DNA of 64,000 nt, taken from positions 124,001-188,000 of the forward strand of contig ONIL01000002.1 of NCBI GenBank assembly GCA_900317835.1. The letters are read 5' to 3'. Positions within the stretch are counted from its first letter, which is position 1. Each line of letters begins with the position of its first letter. Origin of the DNA: an uncultured Prevotellaceae bacterium (GTDB lineage: Bacteria; Bacteroidota; Bacteroidia; Bacteroidales; Muribaculaceae). The notes under the pieces were generated by a model. That model saw nothing but the letters and a program-made list of their open reading frames with translations. It had not been told where the DNA came from and searched no databases. Both the position numbers and the translations under genes were made by a program. Shown here in pieces: positions 26,194 to 35,681 of this stretch.

Positions 26194-26961
26194 TCAGAAT
26201 AGGGCGGGGAGGCCGTCGATGTGCTGGACGAAGGCCTCGGCTGCGTTGCAGCGACACTCGAGGCCGCGGAACTTCTCCATCGGGCCGTGCCACTCGTAGA
26301 TGTCTTCCATGTGCTGGCTCACGTGGCAGTTGCAAGCCTGATGCTTGCGTTCCAGCACGCTCTCGATGTTGACCCAGTGGGTGGGGTGGAACAGTTGGCT
26401 CTGCGTGCCCGACATAGCCTCGAAGTAGAACAACTTGAAGCGGCGGTCCAACCGACGCCAGGCATCCATCACGAGGATACCGCAGATGGCGTGATCGCGG
26501 TGGCCGTCAAGTGGCCAGTGGGTCATCACGATGTCAGGATTCTCGCGGTCGATGAGTTCACGCATCTCCTTGTAACGCTCCAGGTTCACCTCGGTATTGC
26601 CGTCCACCTGGCTCATGAAAATGTGTCGTGCGCCAGTCACCTTGCAGGCATTCTCGCTCTCCACCACGCGGATGGCCGCCGCCTCGCTGGGGCCCATGCC
26701 GGCGATGCCCGCTTCTCCGCGCGTGAGATAGACACACACCACCTCGTGGCCCGCTTCGGTGAAAAGGCACATCGTGCCGCCACAACAGGTTTCGGGGTCG
26801 TCAGGATGAGCGCCGATGGCCAGCACCTTGAGGCGACGCTTGACGCTTGTCGCGCTATTACCGTTACCGTTCTCCTGGGCACTTGCACCCACGGGGATGC
26901 CCAGCACCGTCGCTCCCACGGCCGCAGCCCCTGTCATCTTGATCATCTCACGTCTGTTCAT
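26194..26961 (-). CDS. PIG-L family deacetylase, exported
   Basis: 255 residues. The family removes N-acetyl groups from sugars using zinc. AIGAHPDDPETCCGG carries the HPDD metal motif, and WPLDGHRDHAICG holds the H-x2-H ligands. The N-terminus MNRREMIKMTGAAAVGATVLGIPVGASAQ looks like a signal peptide with a Tat-like RR motif, so the enzyme probably acts in the periplasm. Start 26961 is preferred over 27030 because of this signal and of the promoter at 26997-27027. The substrate is unknown. Confidence 0.9.
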   Translation of the reverse strand: MNRREMIKMTGAAAVGATVLGIPVGASAQENGNGNSATSVKRRLKVLAIGAHPDDPETCCGGTMCLFTEAGHEVVCVYLTRGEAGIAGMGPSEAAAIRVVESENACKVTGARHIFMSQVDGNTEVNLERYKEMRELIDRENPDIVMTHWPLDGHRDHAICGILVMDAWRRLDRRFKLFYFEAMSGTQSQLFHPTHWVNIESVLERKHQACNCHVSQHMEDIYEWHGPMEKFRGLECRCNAAEAFVQHIDGLPALF

Positions 26962-27289
26962 AGTTATTTCGATTATAGTTATGATGATTGAAGTCACAAA
27001 TTTACAACATCTTCGCTCAATTGGCAACAATTGATAAACCTTTTAATCCATTATTGTTCGTTTTGTCCAGATTGACATAATAATGGGGTTGCAATGTTAA
27101 AATTGAAAGATTTGTTTCGGTTTTTCAAATATTTGTTTATTTTTGCAAGTTAATAAGTGCGCCTTTGAAATCATAATTCTAGATGATATAGAAATCTAAA
27201 GGGTGTTTATTAAGTGCAAATCATGGCTGATGCAAGGAGTAATGGGTTCATCCTTGTGACGCCAATCAAGTGAATAGAACCCGCAATAA
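26962..27289. other. divergent intergenic region
   Basis: 328 AT-rich bases holding the PIG-L promoter (26997-27027) and, for the plus-strand giant gene, TATTTTTG (27138-27145) preceded by TTTG at 27111-27114 with a wide 23-base gap. The remaining 140 bases would be its leader. No gene is seen. Confidence 0.55.
26997..27027 (-). promoter_or_regulatory. promoter of the PIG-L gene
   Basis: Minus strand: TTG (27027-27025), 20 bases, TAAATTTG (27004-26997), 35 bases before the ATG. Confidence 0.65.
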
Positions 27290-30200
27290 ATGGGAAATAT
27301 GAGAAAATTACTAACCTTTTTCATGCTCCTTGCCATGGCCATCCCGCTATGGGCAAGCGAGCACACAGTGACCATCCATCGCAACGAGGGCCTGTACCAA
27401 GATGGTTCGGGTGTCTATTATTGCGTTAAAGACGGTATCATGATGACGTTTACCGGAGGCTTGGACAATTCTAACTTTCTGCTGGAAATGCACCTCCAGA
27501 AATTTGAGGTAAATTCCTACAATTACCTCGTTAAAAGAATTGTTTTCCATTGTGTGGACAACGCCCTCGAAGGCGATTTAGAATCTTTCTACTGGGGTCC
27601 CACGACCATTTCGATTTTTCAGAATTTCTACAACCAGAGCGATCCGGGCAACTATCAAGTCTTGAGCGATGGTTACACGGGAGTGTGGACAGGTACCACT
27701 AACCACATTCAGTTCACCACAAGCTCGTTCCCCGTGCGCTTTGGCTCGGTGGAAATCGTCTATGACAAGCTCGATGGTGACATCTTCGATCTGGTAACCA
27801 ATATCAACCAGATTCAGGAAGGCAAGACCTATGTTGCTGTGAGTCAGCAGTACAATAAGGTCATGAAGGTCAAGAAGACCGACGATGTGACGATTCCCGC
27901 AACCGACATTGTCGAGTGGATGGGCCCCGAAGGCCAGGAAAAAACTAGAGTCAAGGTGGATGGAAACGCCCTGTTGTTCAAAATGGACAATGTGAGGGAC
28001 TCCTTGAGCGGTACCCGCAAGGGGGCTATCCTCAACACGTTGAATGGTTACATTCGTGAGAATATGGGTGGTTCAGGCAAGAATTTGATGCTCTCAACAG
28101 GCTTGACCGCTTATAACAGCAGTGTGATGTATCTGGGAACTGCTTACAACTGGCTCTGTTGGTTCAGGAGTGGTTCCAGCAATAGTTCAAATCCCATCCG
28201 CTATGATAATAGCGCAGACGGCTTCAAGATCATGTCCTATAACGATGCCAGCACCCGCGTGTTCCTCTACAAATTGGCCGAGGCCTATAACATCTCGACG
28301 GTGTGTGATCCCAGCGCTGGTGGCTCCATCGAGTTGGGTACGGGTGTGGTTAACAACACCTCGCAAGGTGGCGAGATCGTCAACTTCTCGGTTGACATCG
28401 CCGACGGATTTAGCCTGTCGGGTGTGGACGTGACGATTGACGGCACGACCACTACAGTTCCTGTAACTGACAATGGTGACGGTACTTACAGCTTCGTCAT
28501 GCCCGCTCAGGACGTGACCGTGACAGCCCACTTTGAAATAGCCGGTGCCTATCAGATTTTGACCGAGAACACTCCCGCTGGTGGCGGTGTGGTCAACGTG
28601 GGCGGACAGGTAACCACCGTTGACAACAACCACTACGCTGACAACGGTAATAACGTGATCGTGACACCAAGCCCCAACTGGGGTTGGGAATCCACGGGAG
28701 TCACCGTGACCGATGCCAATGGCGGCAATGTCACCATTACTGACAATGGCAATGGCTCCTATAGTTTCACGATGCCCGAGAATGATGTCACCGTACATGC
28801 CAGCTATAATCGTACAATAGGCGATATTTTCGACTTGGTTACGCTCAGCAGCCAGATTCAGGAAGGAAAGACCTACATTATCGTTTCGCAGACCTATGAC
28901 AAGGTGATGCGCTACTGGACCCCCGGTCAGACGACCTTTGCATCGGCAGACATCGTCGATTGGCCTCTGGGCAACGACAATAAGAGCAAGGTGCGCGTCG
29001 ATGACAATGCAGTGTTCTTCCGCATGGACAACCTGAACTCCGACACGACCAGCACCAGTGGATTGAATCTGACCAGAGCCGCATTCTTTAACACCCTCAA
29101 CGGCTATATGCGCACAGGAAACTACAACGTGTTCTTGAGTTCACCCCTGGCCCAAGTCAATCGCGGCTCCATGATGGTCAGCAGCAATGCCAACAATTAC
29201 CTGCTCAGGTTCTTGTATGACAACACCAGTGGTTCGAACACTAACTTTGTGGTGCGCTATGATAACGGCAATAGCAACTTTGGCGTATTGAACTGGACTT
29301 CCGACGTTAACACCCGCGTTTGGCTCTACAAACTCGCCGATTCCTATGCCATCAGTACCGTTTGCAGTCCGCCTCAAGGCGGCCACATCGACCTGACAGG
29401 TGGTGCCGACGGGAACAATAAGGCTCAGGGTGGAGAGACGGTGACCTTCTGGGTGGGCACCAATTGGGGCTGGCGCATCAGTGAGGTTGTTGTGACCAAC
29501 AATACCACTGGCGAGACCACCACTCTCTCACCCGTGACTATCGCTGCCGACGGTAACAATTACTCCTTTGTAATGCCCGATGGCAATGTCACTATCACGG
29601 CTTCGTTCTATGAGAGTGAAAATGATCTCTATCTGTTGGGAACCGCCATGGGTCGCACCAACTGGGCTCCTTCAGGTCCCAGATTCACCTATAGCCCAAG
29701 CGCTGAGGAATACTACATTGACGTTTACTTTACAGGCACCAATGACAATGCCAGTGACAGGGGCTATGGCTACTTCAGCCTTGCCCAGCACATTTCAGGC
29801 TTTGATTGGACCGACAGGGAGGCTTCGGCAGATGGCACTCTTTGGAATCAAGTCACAGGCCGCCTTGCCGCTGTTGAAAACAATACGCTAGTACAGGGTG
29901 GCACAAGCAGTGTGCTCTATGGTGACCGCCCCAACAACGCCTTCAAGATTCCAGCTGGCGTTTACCGCATCACGGTTAACAGGGCATTGACCCAGATGAG
30001 CATTACCGAGATCCCGCTCACGCTCACCTTCACTCCGCCGGGCGATGACCTGGAGAACGGTACACTTGTTCCCTATGGACAAGTTGTGGTGCTCAGCAGC
30101 AATATCCAATCGTTAGTATGGCCCATTGCTCAGAGTTATGGCTTGACTGAACCCGCTCAAGATTTCAATATCAAAACTGGAGAAGCAGCTTGGAGTATGC

Positions 30201-31843
30201 ATGACAATGATACTGAAATCACCCAGACCGTCAAGACTGTTGTCCAGGGTATGGCCTACCTTGACTCGATCAAGGTTACAGGAATAGCCGCCTATAGGGC
30301 TCTGCCGCCCAGCCACAACATTGATGCGATGTGGTTCCCCCAGAATGGAGGCTATATCACTGTGGCATCCAGTGCTCTGGAAGGCGATAACGTGACTTTC
30401 ACTGTTGCGCTGAGTGATAATTACACGCTCACCTCGCTTACGGTGACCGGCAACACCAATGGCCAAACCATCTCTTATACTGATAATGGTGATGGAACCT
30501 ATAGTTTCGTTATGCCTGACCAAGATGTGATCATCATCGCCAATTTCTCCCTCTTGCAGTATAACATCCACACCGTTTGCAACCCGCCTGAGGGTGGCTC
30601 GATTGATGGTGTGCCCTCGGCATCGGTAGCTGGCACGACCGTGTCGTTCACAGTTACACCTGAATCTGGCTATGAAGTCAATGAGGTGACCCTGACCAAT
30701 GAGGTTACTCATGAGACTATCACCTTGACACCTGACGTTGAGGGTAATTACAGTTTCACCATGCCCGATGGCGCAGTGACCATTACAGCCTACTTTGCTT
30801 CACCGCTCTCTGAAATCGAGAGTACGGGCACAACTGAGAGAATCTACACCGTATCAGATGAGTTAATTGGAACTTGGTCTGTTGATGATGGAGATGTTAA
30901 GTACCTGTGGGCTAAGGACCAAGGTAACAGATCCAATGAGAAGGTCGATATACCGACCGATCAGGTTGACTACATGGTTAACGTTGGTCTCCAGAAGCGT
31001 GAATGGGACCAGAGCAACTGGGTTATCCTTGATTTCAAGAATATCGATGACGAGCCTGAGAACTATGTCAACAAGACGATTAGCGCAGGGTCTGTCAGGG
31101 GCGTTTATGCCGATGATGTGAACTTCCGCATGGAGTTGACCAAAGCTCCCGCGCCACAAACCGTCGTTGTCGGTTATCCTGGCTATAATGGTGACTACAA
31201 CGAGACCAGCACTCATCCCGATAGCATCTACTACTACAACCAGTACATGTCGTTCAACTTCTTGCCCTCCAACCTTGTGCCTGGCGGTGTCGCTCCTGGA
31301 AATGACATCAGCCCAGCGGTTGATACCAGCATCCGTTTCTTCTTCATGAATCCTAAGATTCAGGAGGTTACCCATGTCATGGGCGTTTGGATTGAGGATG
31401 ACATGTTCAGCGTCTTCAGTCGTGAGGGCAATACGGTCAACGGTTATGATCTGGATGGTATCTTTAAGGTAAACTGGGATTACAACAGACTGTATGCGGC
31501 AGGTCCCTTCGGAAAGCCCGCTGGTCTGAATCCTGGCACCTTGTATTCATTCCATGCCGCGGTATTCCGCGATGTGGACGGACAGTCCGGCGGAAGGATG
31601 AATGCTCCCAAGCCGAATGGAGATGCCAATACTCCCAGCTACTATGAGGTGCGTCCGTTTGATTTGCCGCCCAGCCCGTCGCCTCCCACGGCTATCAAGA
31701 ACGTGGCAGCCGACAAGGTTGTGGACAGCATCCGCTACTACAATATCATGGGCTGTGAGAGCACGGTTCCCTTCCAGGGAATCAACGTCATGGTGGTGCG
31801 CTACACCGATGGCAGCTCCCTTGCCGTGAAGATCGTGAAGTAG
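27290..31843 (+). CDS. large T9SS-exported protein with InlB-type repeats and a duplicated unknown module
   Basis: 1517 residues. The signal peptide ends near LWASE; ATG 27299 (MRKLL) is an equally likely start. An N-terminal beta domain (about 25-160) is followed by module A, about 175 residues, at about 163-336 and again at 511-690. Module A begins IFDLVT-x6-IQEGKTY and ends with RV(F/W)LYKL. Five divergent InlB-type B-repeats follow the pattern P-x-GG-x-I ... VTFTV ... YSFxMPDxxVTI (about 336-425, 425-510, 690-765, 1005-1085, 1085-1165). The end, SIRYYNIMGCESTVPFQGIN...VKIVK, is a T9SS type A sorting signal. A surface-attached or released protein is expected. Binding partner unknown. Confidence 0.85.
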   Translation: MGNMRKLLTFFMLLAMAIPLWASEHTVTIHRNEGLYQDGSGVYYCVKDGIMMTFTGGLDNSNFLLEMHLQKFEVNSYNYLVKRIVFHCVDNALEGDLESFYWGPTTISIFQNFYNQSDPGNYQVLSDGYTGVWTGTTNHIQFTTSSFPVRFGSVEIVYDKLDGDIFDLVTNINQIQEGKTYVAVSQQYNKVMKVKKTDDVTIPATDIVEWMGPEGQEKTRVKVDGNALLFKMDNVRDSLSGTRKGAILNTLNGYIRENMGGSGKNLMLSTGLTAYNSSVMYLGTAYNWLCWFRSGSSNSSNPIRYDNSADGFKIMSYNDASTRVFLYKLAEAYNISTVCDPSAGGSIELGTGVVNNTSQGGEIVNFSVDIADGFSLSGVDVTIDGTTTTVPVTDNGDGTYSFVMPAQDVTVTAHFEIAGAYQILTENTPAGGGVVNVGGQVTTVDNNHYADNGNNVIVTPSPNWGWESTGVTVTDANGGNVTITDNGNGSYSFTMPENDVTVHASYNRTIGDIFDLVTLSSQIQEGKTYIIVSQTYDKVMRYWTPGQTTFASADIVDWPLGNDNKSKVRVDDNAVFFRMDNLNSDTTSTSGLNLTRAAFFNTLNGYMRTGNYNVFLSSPLAQVNRGSMMVSSNANNYLLRFLYDNTSGSNTNFVVRYDNGNSNFGVLNWTSDVNTRVWLYKLADSYAISTVCSPPQGGHIDLTGGADGNNKAQGGETVTFWVGTNWGWRISEVVVTNNTTGETTTLSPVTIAADGNNYSFVMPDGNVTITASFYESENDLYLLGTAMGRTNWAPSGPRFTYSPSAEEYYIDVYFTGTNDNASDRGYGYFSLAQHISGFDWTDREASADGTLWNQVTGRLAAVENNTLVQGGTSSVLYGDRPNNAFKIPAGVYRITVNRALTQMSITEIPLTLTFTPPGDDLENGTLVPYGQVVVLSSNIQSLVWPIAQSYGLTEPAQDFNIKTGEAAWSMHDNDTEITQTVKTVVQGMAYLDSIKVTGIAAYRALPPSHNIDAMWFPQNGGYITVASSALEGDNVTFTVALSDNYTLTSLTVTGNTNGQTISYTDNGDGTYSFVMPDQDVIIIANFSLLQYNIHTVCNPPEGGSIDGVPSASVAGTTVSFTVTPESGYEVNEVTLTNEVTHETITLTPDVEGNYSFTMPDGAVTITAYFASPLSEIESTGTTERIYTVSDELIGTWSVDDGDVKYLWAKDQGNRSNEKVDIPTDQVDYMVNVGLQKREWDQSNWVILDFKNIDDEPENYVNKTISAGSVRGVYADDVNFRMELTKAPAPQTVVVGYPGYNGDYNETSTHPDSIYYYNQYMSFNFLPSNLVPGGVAPGNDISPAVDTSIRFFFMNPKIQEVTHVMGVWIEDDMFSVFSREGNTVNGYDLDGIFKVNWDYNRLYAAGPFGKPAGLNPGTLYSFHAAVFRDVDGQSGGRMNAPKPNGDANTPSYYEVRPFDLPPSPSPPTAIKNVAADKVVDSIRYYNIMGCESTVPFQGINVMVVRYTDGSSLAVKIVK

Positions 31844-31866
31844 GTTTGGGTTTAACTGAATGAGAG

Positions 31867-31901
31867 AAGCCGCACGTTCCACGATGGAGCGCGCGGCTTT
31901 T
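31867..31901 (+). terminator. intrinsic terminator of the T9SS repeat protein gene
   Basis: AAGCCGC / GCGGCTT with an inner TCCA-CGA-TGGA stem, followed by TT. It lies 23 bases after the stop and also faces the convergent C10 peptidase gene. Confidence 0.75.
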
Positions 31902-31921
31902 CAGTTGTCATCGGTTGAAAC

Positions 31922-34900
31922 TTACCAGGAACCGCCCAGCAGATAGTCGATGAGGTCGGTCGCGTCCTTGATATTGACGTTGTGGTCCTCATTGCAGTCG
32001 GCTGCCTGCAAGTTGATGCCATCCATGTTCCCGCTCAGCAGATAGTCAATGAGGTCAGTTAAGTCCTTGATGTTGACACTCTGGTCATTATTCACGTCCC
32101 CCCTGATGAACTCTGGAGTTGCGGGCTCGTTCAACTCAACCACGATGGTCACATCATCGGCAGGCATGGTGAATGAGTACACACCTGTTGCCTCGTCCAG
32201 CACAGGAACAATGACGTCTCCACTAGCGGTTGTGATGCTCACGTCGCCAATCGTGCAATCCTCAGCAGGCATGATGGTAAACGTTACAGTCTCGCCGCGC
32301 TGGGCGTTCGAGCCGATGGTGCCCCCAGTAAAGGAGATGGTGCCTAGGCTGGAGTTATAGTCAGTGCTGATGGAGTAGGACTCGACGAGTTTGTAGAGCC
32401 ATACGCGAGACACCTCGGCACCAGTGGTGTTCCAGTTCATCACCTTGAAATTGTCTTCCCCGTTGTCATAGCGCACAATCCAGTTGCCGTTGCTGCCGCT
32501 GGTCGTGTCCTTGAAGCGTATCAGGCAGTTGCTGGCATTGCCGATGTACATCCAGGCGCGGCTCTCGGCAACGATGGCAGGCTGCTGCAACACATGATAA
32601 TTACTGGTGCGCAAGTAAGCATTGCCGGTGTTCAGGTAGGCTGCGGTGCGCGTGTTGCTCGAGATGGTGGTGTCCACCACATTGGTCATGGTGAAGAAGC
32701 AAGCATCGTCGCTCACCCTGGCGATGACCTGGTCGGCATCGAGCCAAGCCACGACATTGTCGGCCTGGAAAGTCTCGTCGCCGTCGCTCCAACGCTTCAT
32801 CACCTTGTCATAATTGCGGCTCACGAGTACATAGGTTGCCCCCTCGGTTATATTGGCGCGGGCATCTACCAGTTCAAACAAACTTCCTGTCGAGCGGGTG
32901 AAGTTGACCGTGATGGTCACGTCACCGCCAGGCATGACAAAGCAATAACCGTCATCGGTGGTAGTTACTTGAACAGGTGTGCCGTTGGAATCAGCCACGG
33001 TAATGCTGCTGCACTGCCATCCCACGTTGGGGCTGGCCGTGACGGAAATGGTTTCACCAGCCGACGCGGCAGTGGTATTCACGCTGAAGTTGCCGCCAGC
33101 TGCGGAATTAGCCGAAGCCGTAATGGCATATACGGGAATTTCGTCAAACGTCGCATTGATGACCACAGCCTCCTCAGGCATAACGAAACTGTAAGCACCT
33201 TCTTCGGTATCAAGGGTGAAAGTGATGGGCTCGCCACCTGCCGTGGTAACGCTCACTGAACCTAAAGTGAAACCTGTGCTAGGCAGGATGGTGAAAGTGA
33301 CCGTGTTACCAGCCTTGGCCTTGCCGCCGATGACCCCATTGATGAACCTGATGCTACCGCTCTGGGCCGGCACCACACTTGTAGTCACTGCATAGGAGGC
33401 ACTGCCGGTGTTAGTCAGGTTGAGGAGGTACCACTTGGTTCCTAGCCCCACAGTCGAGCCTGCACTGTAGTAGTACAGGAAACTGAAGTACTTCCATCCG
33501 TCAATCAGGTCATGGTCAAAGTCAAATTGCAGGCTCGTTGATTCTCCAGCGGGGAGGTATAGAGGCTGGGTCTGGCTCAGCAACTCAGTGCCCACGTTGG
33601 TGTCATCATTGTTGATGCGGTACAGGCGTACCGAGAAGTCCTCATCATAGGCCGTGGTGCCCGTATTCGTGATGTCGGCGATGATGCTGTAGCAATCGGC
33701 GGTCATGATGCGGTTATCCTCGTCGGTGATGCCCAGTATGCGATAGGAAACGTCGAGCGTTGCACTGGGCATCGTTTTAATGGCAACCGTCTTGGTGTAG
33801 AATTGCGAACTGCCATTCTCGTTGAGGGAGAATGTGATTGTCTTGTTACCTGCGGTTGTGGGGGTGAAGCGGTAGACGATGTCACCAGTCTCTCCAGCAT
33901 TGATGTTGGCAAGACCCATAGCCGTGAACTCACCGTTTACAAACATGTAAACCATGTCGTTGGTCGAAGTTCCGGTATTGGTGAGGTTCAGGTTGACGGT
34001 CACGGGCTTGCCGTGGTTGAGGGTACCCTCGGTAGTGCAGCTGTTGACGGTATATCTGGTCGTCGAGCCTGCTGTACCATATCCCTTGATCGTGCAGGAG
34101 TAGGTGCCGTTGAATGTCACCTCGATGTAGTTCACATCCGAGCCGATGCAGGGATGGAAGTCATAACCAGGATAGACTGAGTAAATGGGCAATATGCGGT
34201 AAGTGCCGCTTGTGATATTTTCTCCGAAGGAAAGTGACCTTGCGTTAACCGAGACTGATCCCCCACCGCCTGCAATCTCGCTGGTGGTGTAACGCATGAA
34301 CAGCTCCTTGATATATTCTCCGTCCTTGAACAAGCCCCAGCCCTGGCGGAACATCGAGGAAACATTGGTGTTGTTGACGAATTTTCCCGACACAGTAACC
34401 ATGAATGGCGAGCTGGCAGAGCTGCGTGTCGTGCTGCTGCTATTGATGGTCAGTTCCTCGAACGAGAATGCTGCCTCGCCACTGTTGCCGTCATCAGGCT
34501 CAAGCCCGATGGCTGCACCCTGTCCCAGTACATAGCCGTAGGCCCCGGCGGCGCTGCCGATGCCCTCAGCACTTGGATTGAGAAGATTGAGAAGGAAATA
34601 TCCGTTGCTCTTTCCGGCCCAACCCCAATTGATGTGGAAACGTCCCTCGCCGTCATAGCCATCGCACACAAAGGCATGTCCTGCCGACTGCTTATTGCCG
34701 CCATAAGCGACTGGACGACCTGCTGCCAGCTCGTCATAGATGACGCCCTCCCAGCCCTCGGTACTGAAGTTCTCGCGATAAATGTAGTGGGCCGAGTTCT
34801 TATAACCAAAGTAGGTCATGAGTTTCTCAGGGATGTTGCGCGTGTAACTGCCGGTCGAGGTGAGACCGAAGCTGGATTTCAACGACGTGGTGCTGTATTG

Positions 34901-35620
34901 CATCAGGGTAGCCACAGCGTGAGCTGCGACGCTGGTACTGTCGTTCGTGTAATAGGTGTCGTGCATGTTGTCCCAATCAAAGTCTATCGGCTGCAACGTC
35001 GGCATCGTCACCTCATAGGTGCGGCCGGGATAGGAGATGTAGCCTTCGATGGTCTGAGTGGGACGGCTGGGATACTGCCAGTAGGCCATGACCTGTGCCA
35101 TAGCAACGGCAACACAACCAACGTAGGCATGGGCATTCTCGCTGCCATTGACATGAGGCAACAGCACGTTGTAGGGCATGCCTTGGCCCCAACGCACGGG
35201 CACCATCGGATCGATGGCGGGGCGTGAAGAGTTGCGAACTTCGGGTGGCGCTCCAGCGGCGATGGCCTCGACTTGGGCTGCATAGCCGTCGAGCCATTCC
35301 TGCAGTGCGGGCGGCACATCATCGGCATCAAAGCTGCCACTGTCGCTATAACCCAGCACAGCCGGCACGCGGTCGTCACCAGCAATAATCACATAGCCCT
35401 TGTTGGCCATGGGGGCGTTAAACACATAATAAGCCGCATTGCCGCTCGATGGGGTCATTGCCTTGAGTGAAATGCGTGGCATCGCCCCAAGGGTGGGGAA
35501 CTGTTTGGCCATAAAATGGGCGGCGATTTCGCGGGCTTGGTTCTCGGTTATTGGATTTGCACTGGCGGTGCTAGCGACCGCCAGGCAAACCAATAATAAT
35601 TGAATACGGAATCTATTCAT
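31922..35620 (-). CDS. secreted C10 (streptopain-like) peptidase with InlB repeats, module A and dockerin
   Basis: 1232 residues. The signal peptide (MNRFRIQLLLVCLAVASTASA) fixes the start at 35620; the frame runs to 35761 but would overlap the next peptidase. A Spi_C10 propeptide region (ITENQAREIAAHFM; YVIIAGDDRVPAVLGYS) precedes the C10 domain, with catalytic Cys169 in HAYVGCVAVAMAQVM and His315 in SAGHAFVCDGY. Beta-sandwich domains follow. Two InlB-type repeats, one copy of module A (bases 32365-32896) and a third InlB-type repeat come next. The last 57 residues are a dockerin (GDVNNDQSVNIKDL; ADCNEDHNVNIKDA). C10 peptidases such as streptopain and interpain degrade host proteins; such a role here is inference. 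Confidence 0.9.
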   Translation of the reverse strand: MNRFRIQLLLVCLAVASTASANPITENQAREIAAHFMAKQFPTLGAMPRISLKAMTPSSGNAAYYVFNAPMANKGYVIIAGDDRVPAVLGYSDSGSFDADDVPPALQEWLDGYAAQVEAIAAGAPPEVRNSSRPAIDPMVPVRWGQGMPYNVLLPHVNGSENAHAYVGCVAVAMAQVMAYWQYPSRPTQTIEGYISYPGRTYEVTMPTLQPIDFDWDNMHDTYYTNDSTSVAAHAVATLMQYSTTSLKSSFGLTSTGSYTRNIPEKLMTYFGYKNSAHYIYRENFSTEGWEGVIYDELAAGRPVAYGGNKQSAGHAFVCDGYDGEGRFHINWGWAGKSNGYFLLNLLNPSAEGIGSAAGAYGYVLGQGAAIGLEPDDGNSGEAAFSFEELTINSSSTTRSSASSPFMVTVSGKFVNNTNVSSMFRQGWGLFKDGEYIKELFMRYTTSEIAGGGGSVSVNARSLSFGENITSGTYRILPIYSVYPGYDFHPCIGSDVNYIEVTFNGTYSCTIKGYGTAGSTTRYTVNSCTTEGTLNHGKPVTVNLNLTNTGTSTNDMVYMFVNGEFTAMGLANINAGETGDIVYRFTPTTAGNKTITFSLNENGSSQFYTKTVAIKTMPSATLDVSYRILGITDEDNRIMTADCYSIIADITNTGTTAYDEDFSVRLYRINNDDTNVGTELLSQTQPLYLPAGESTSLQFDFDHDLIDGWKYFSFLYYYSAGSTVGLGTKWYLLNLTNTGSASYAVTTSVVPAQSGSIRFINGVIGGKAKAGNTVTFTILPSTGFTLGSVSVTTAGGEPITFTLDTEEGAYSFVMPEEAVVINATFDEIPVYAITASANSAAGGNFSVNTTAASAGETISVTASPNVGWQCSSITVADSNGTPVQVTTTDDGYCFVMPGGDVTITVNFTRSTGSLFELVDARANITEGATYVLVSRNYDKVMKRWSDGDETFQADNVVAWLDADQVIARVSDDACFFTMTNVVDTTISSNTRTAAYLNTGNAYLRTSNYHVLQQPAIVAESRAWMYIGNASNCLIRFKDTTSGSNGNWIVRYDNGEDNFKVMNWNTTGAEVSRVWLYKLVESYSISTDYNSSLGTISFTGGTIGSNAQRGETVTFTIMPAEDCTIGDVSITTASGDVIVPVLDEATGVYSFTMPADDVTIVVELNEPATPEFIRGDVNNDQSVNIKDLTDLIDYLLSGNMDGINLQAADCNEDHNVNIKDATDLIDYLLGGSW

Positions 35621-35681
35621 AAGGATAGTTATAGGTGGTGAATAATCAATATTATTCAGTGGAAGGGATGAAGAGGGAATC

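Noticed and set aside
27290..31843. possible CRISPR-like or satellite repeat from the recurring segments
   Set aside because: The repeats are protein-level InlB-type modules of about 80 residues with divergent DNA, not short identical repeats with spacers.
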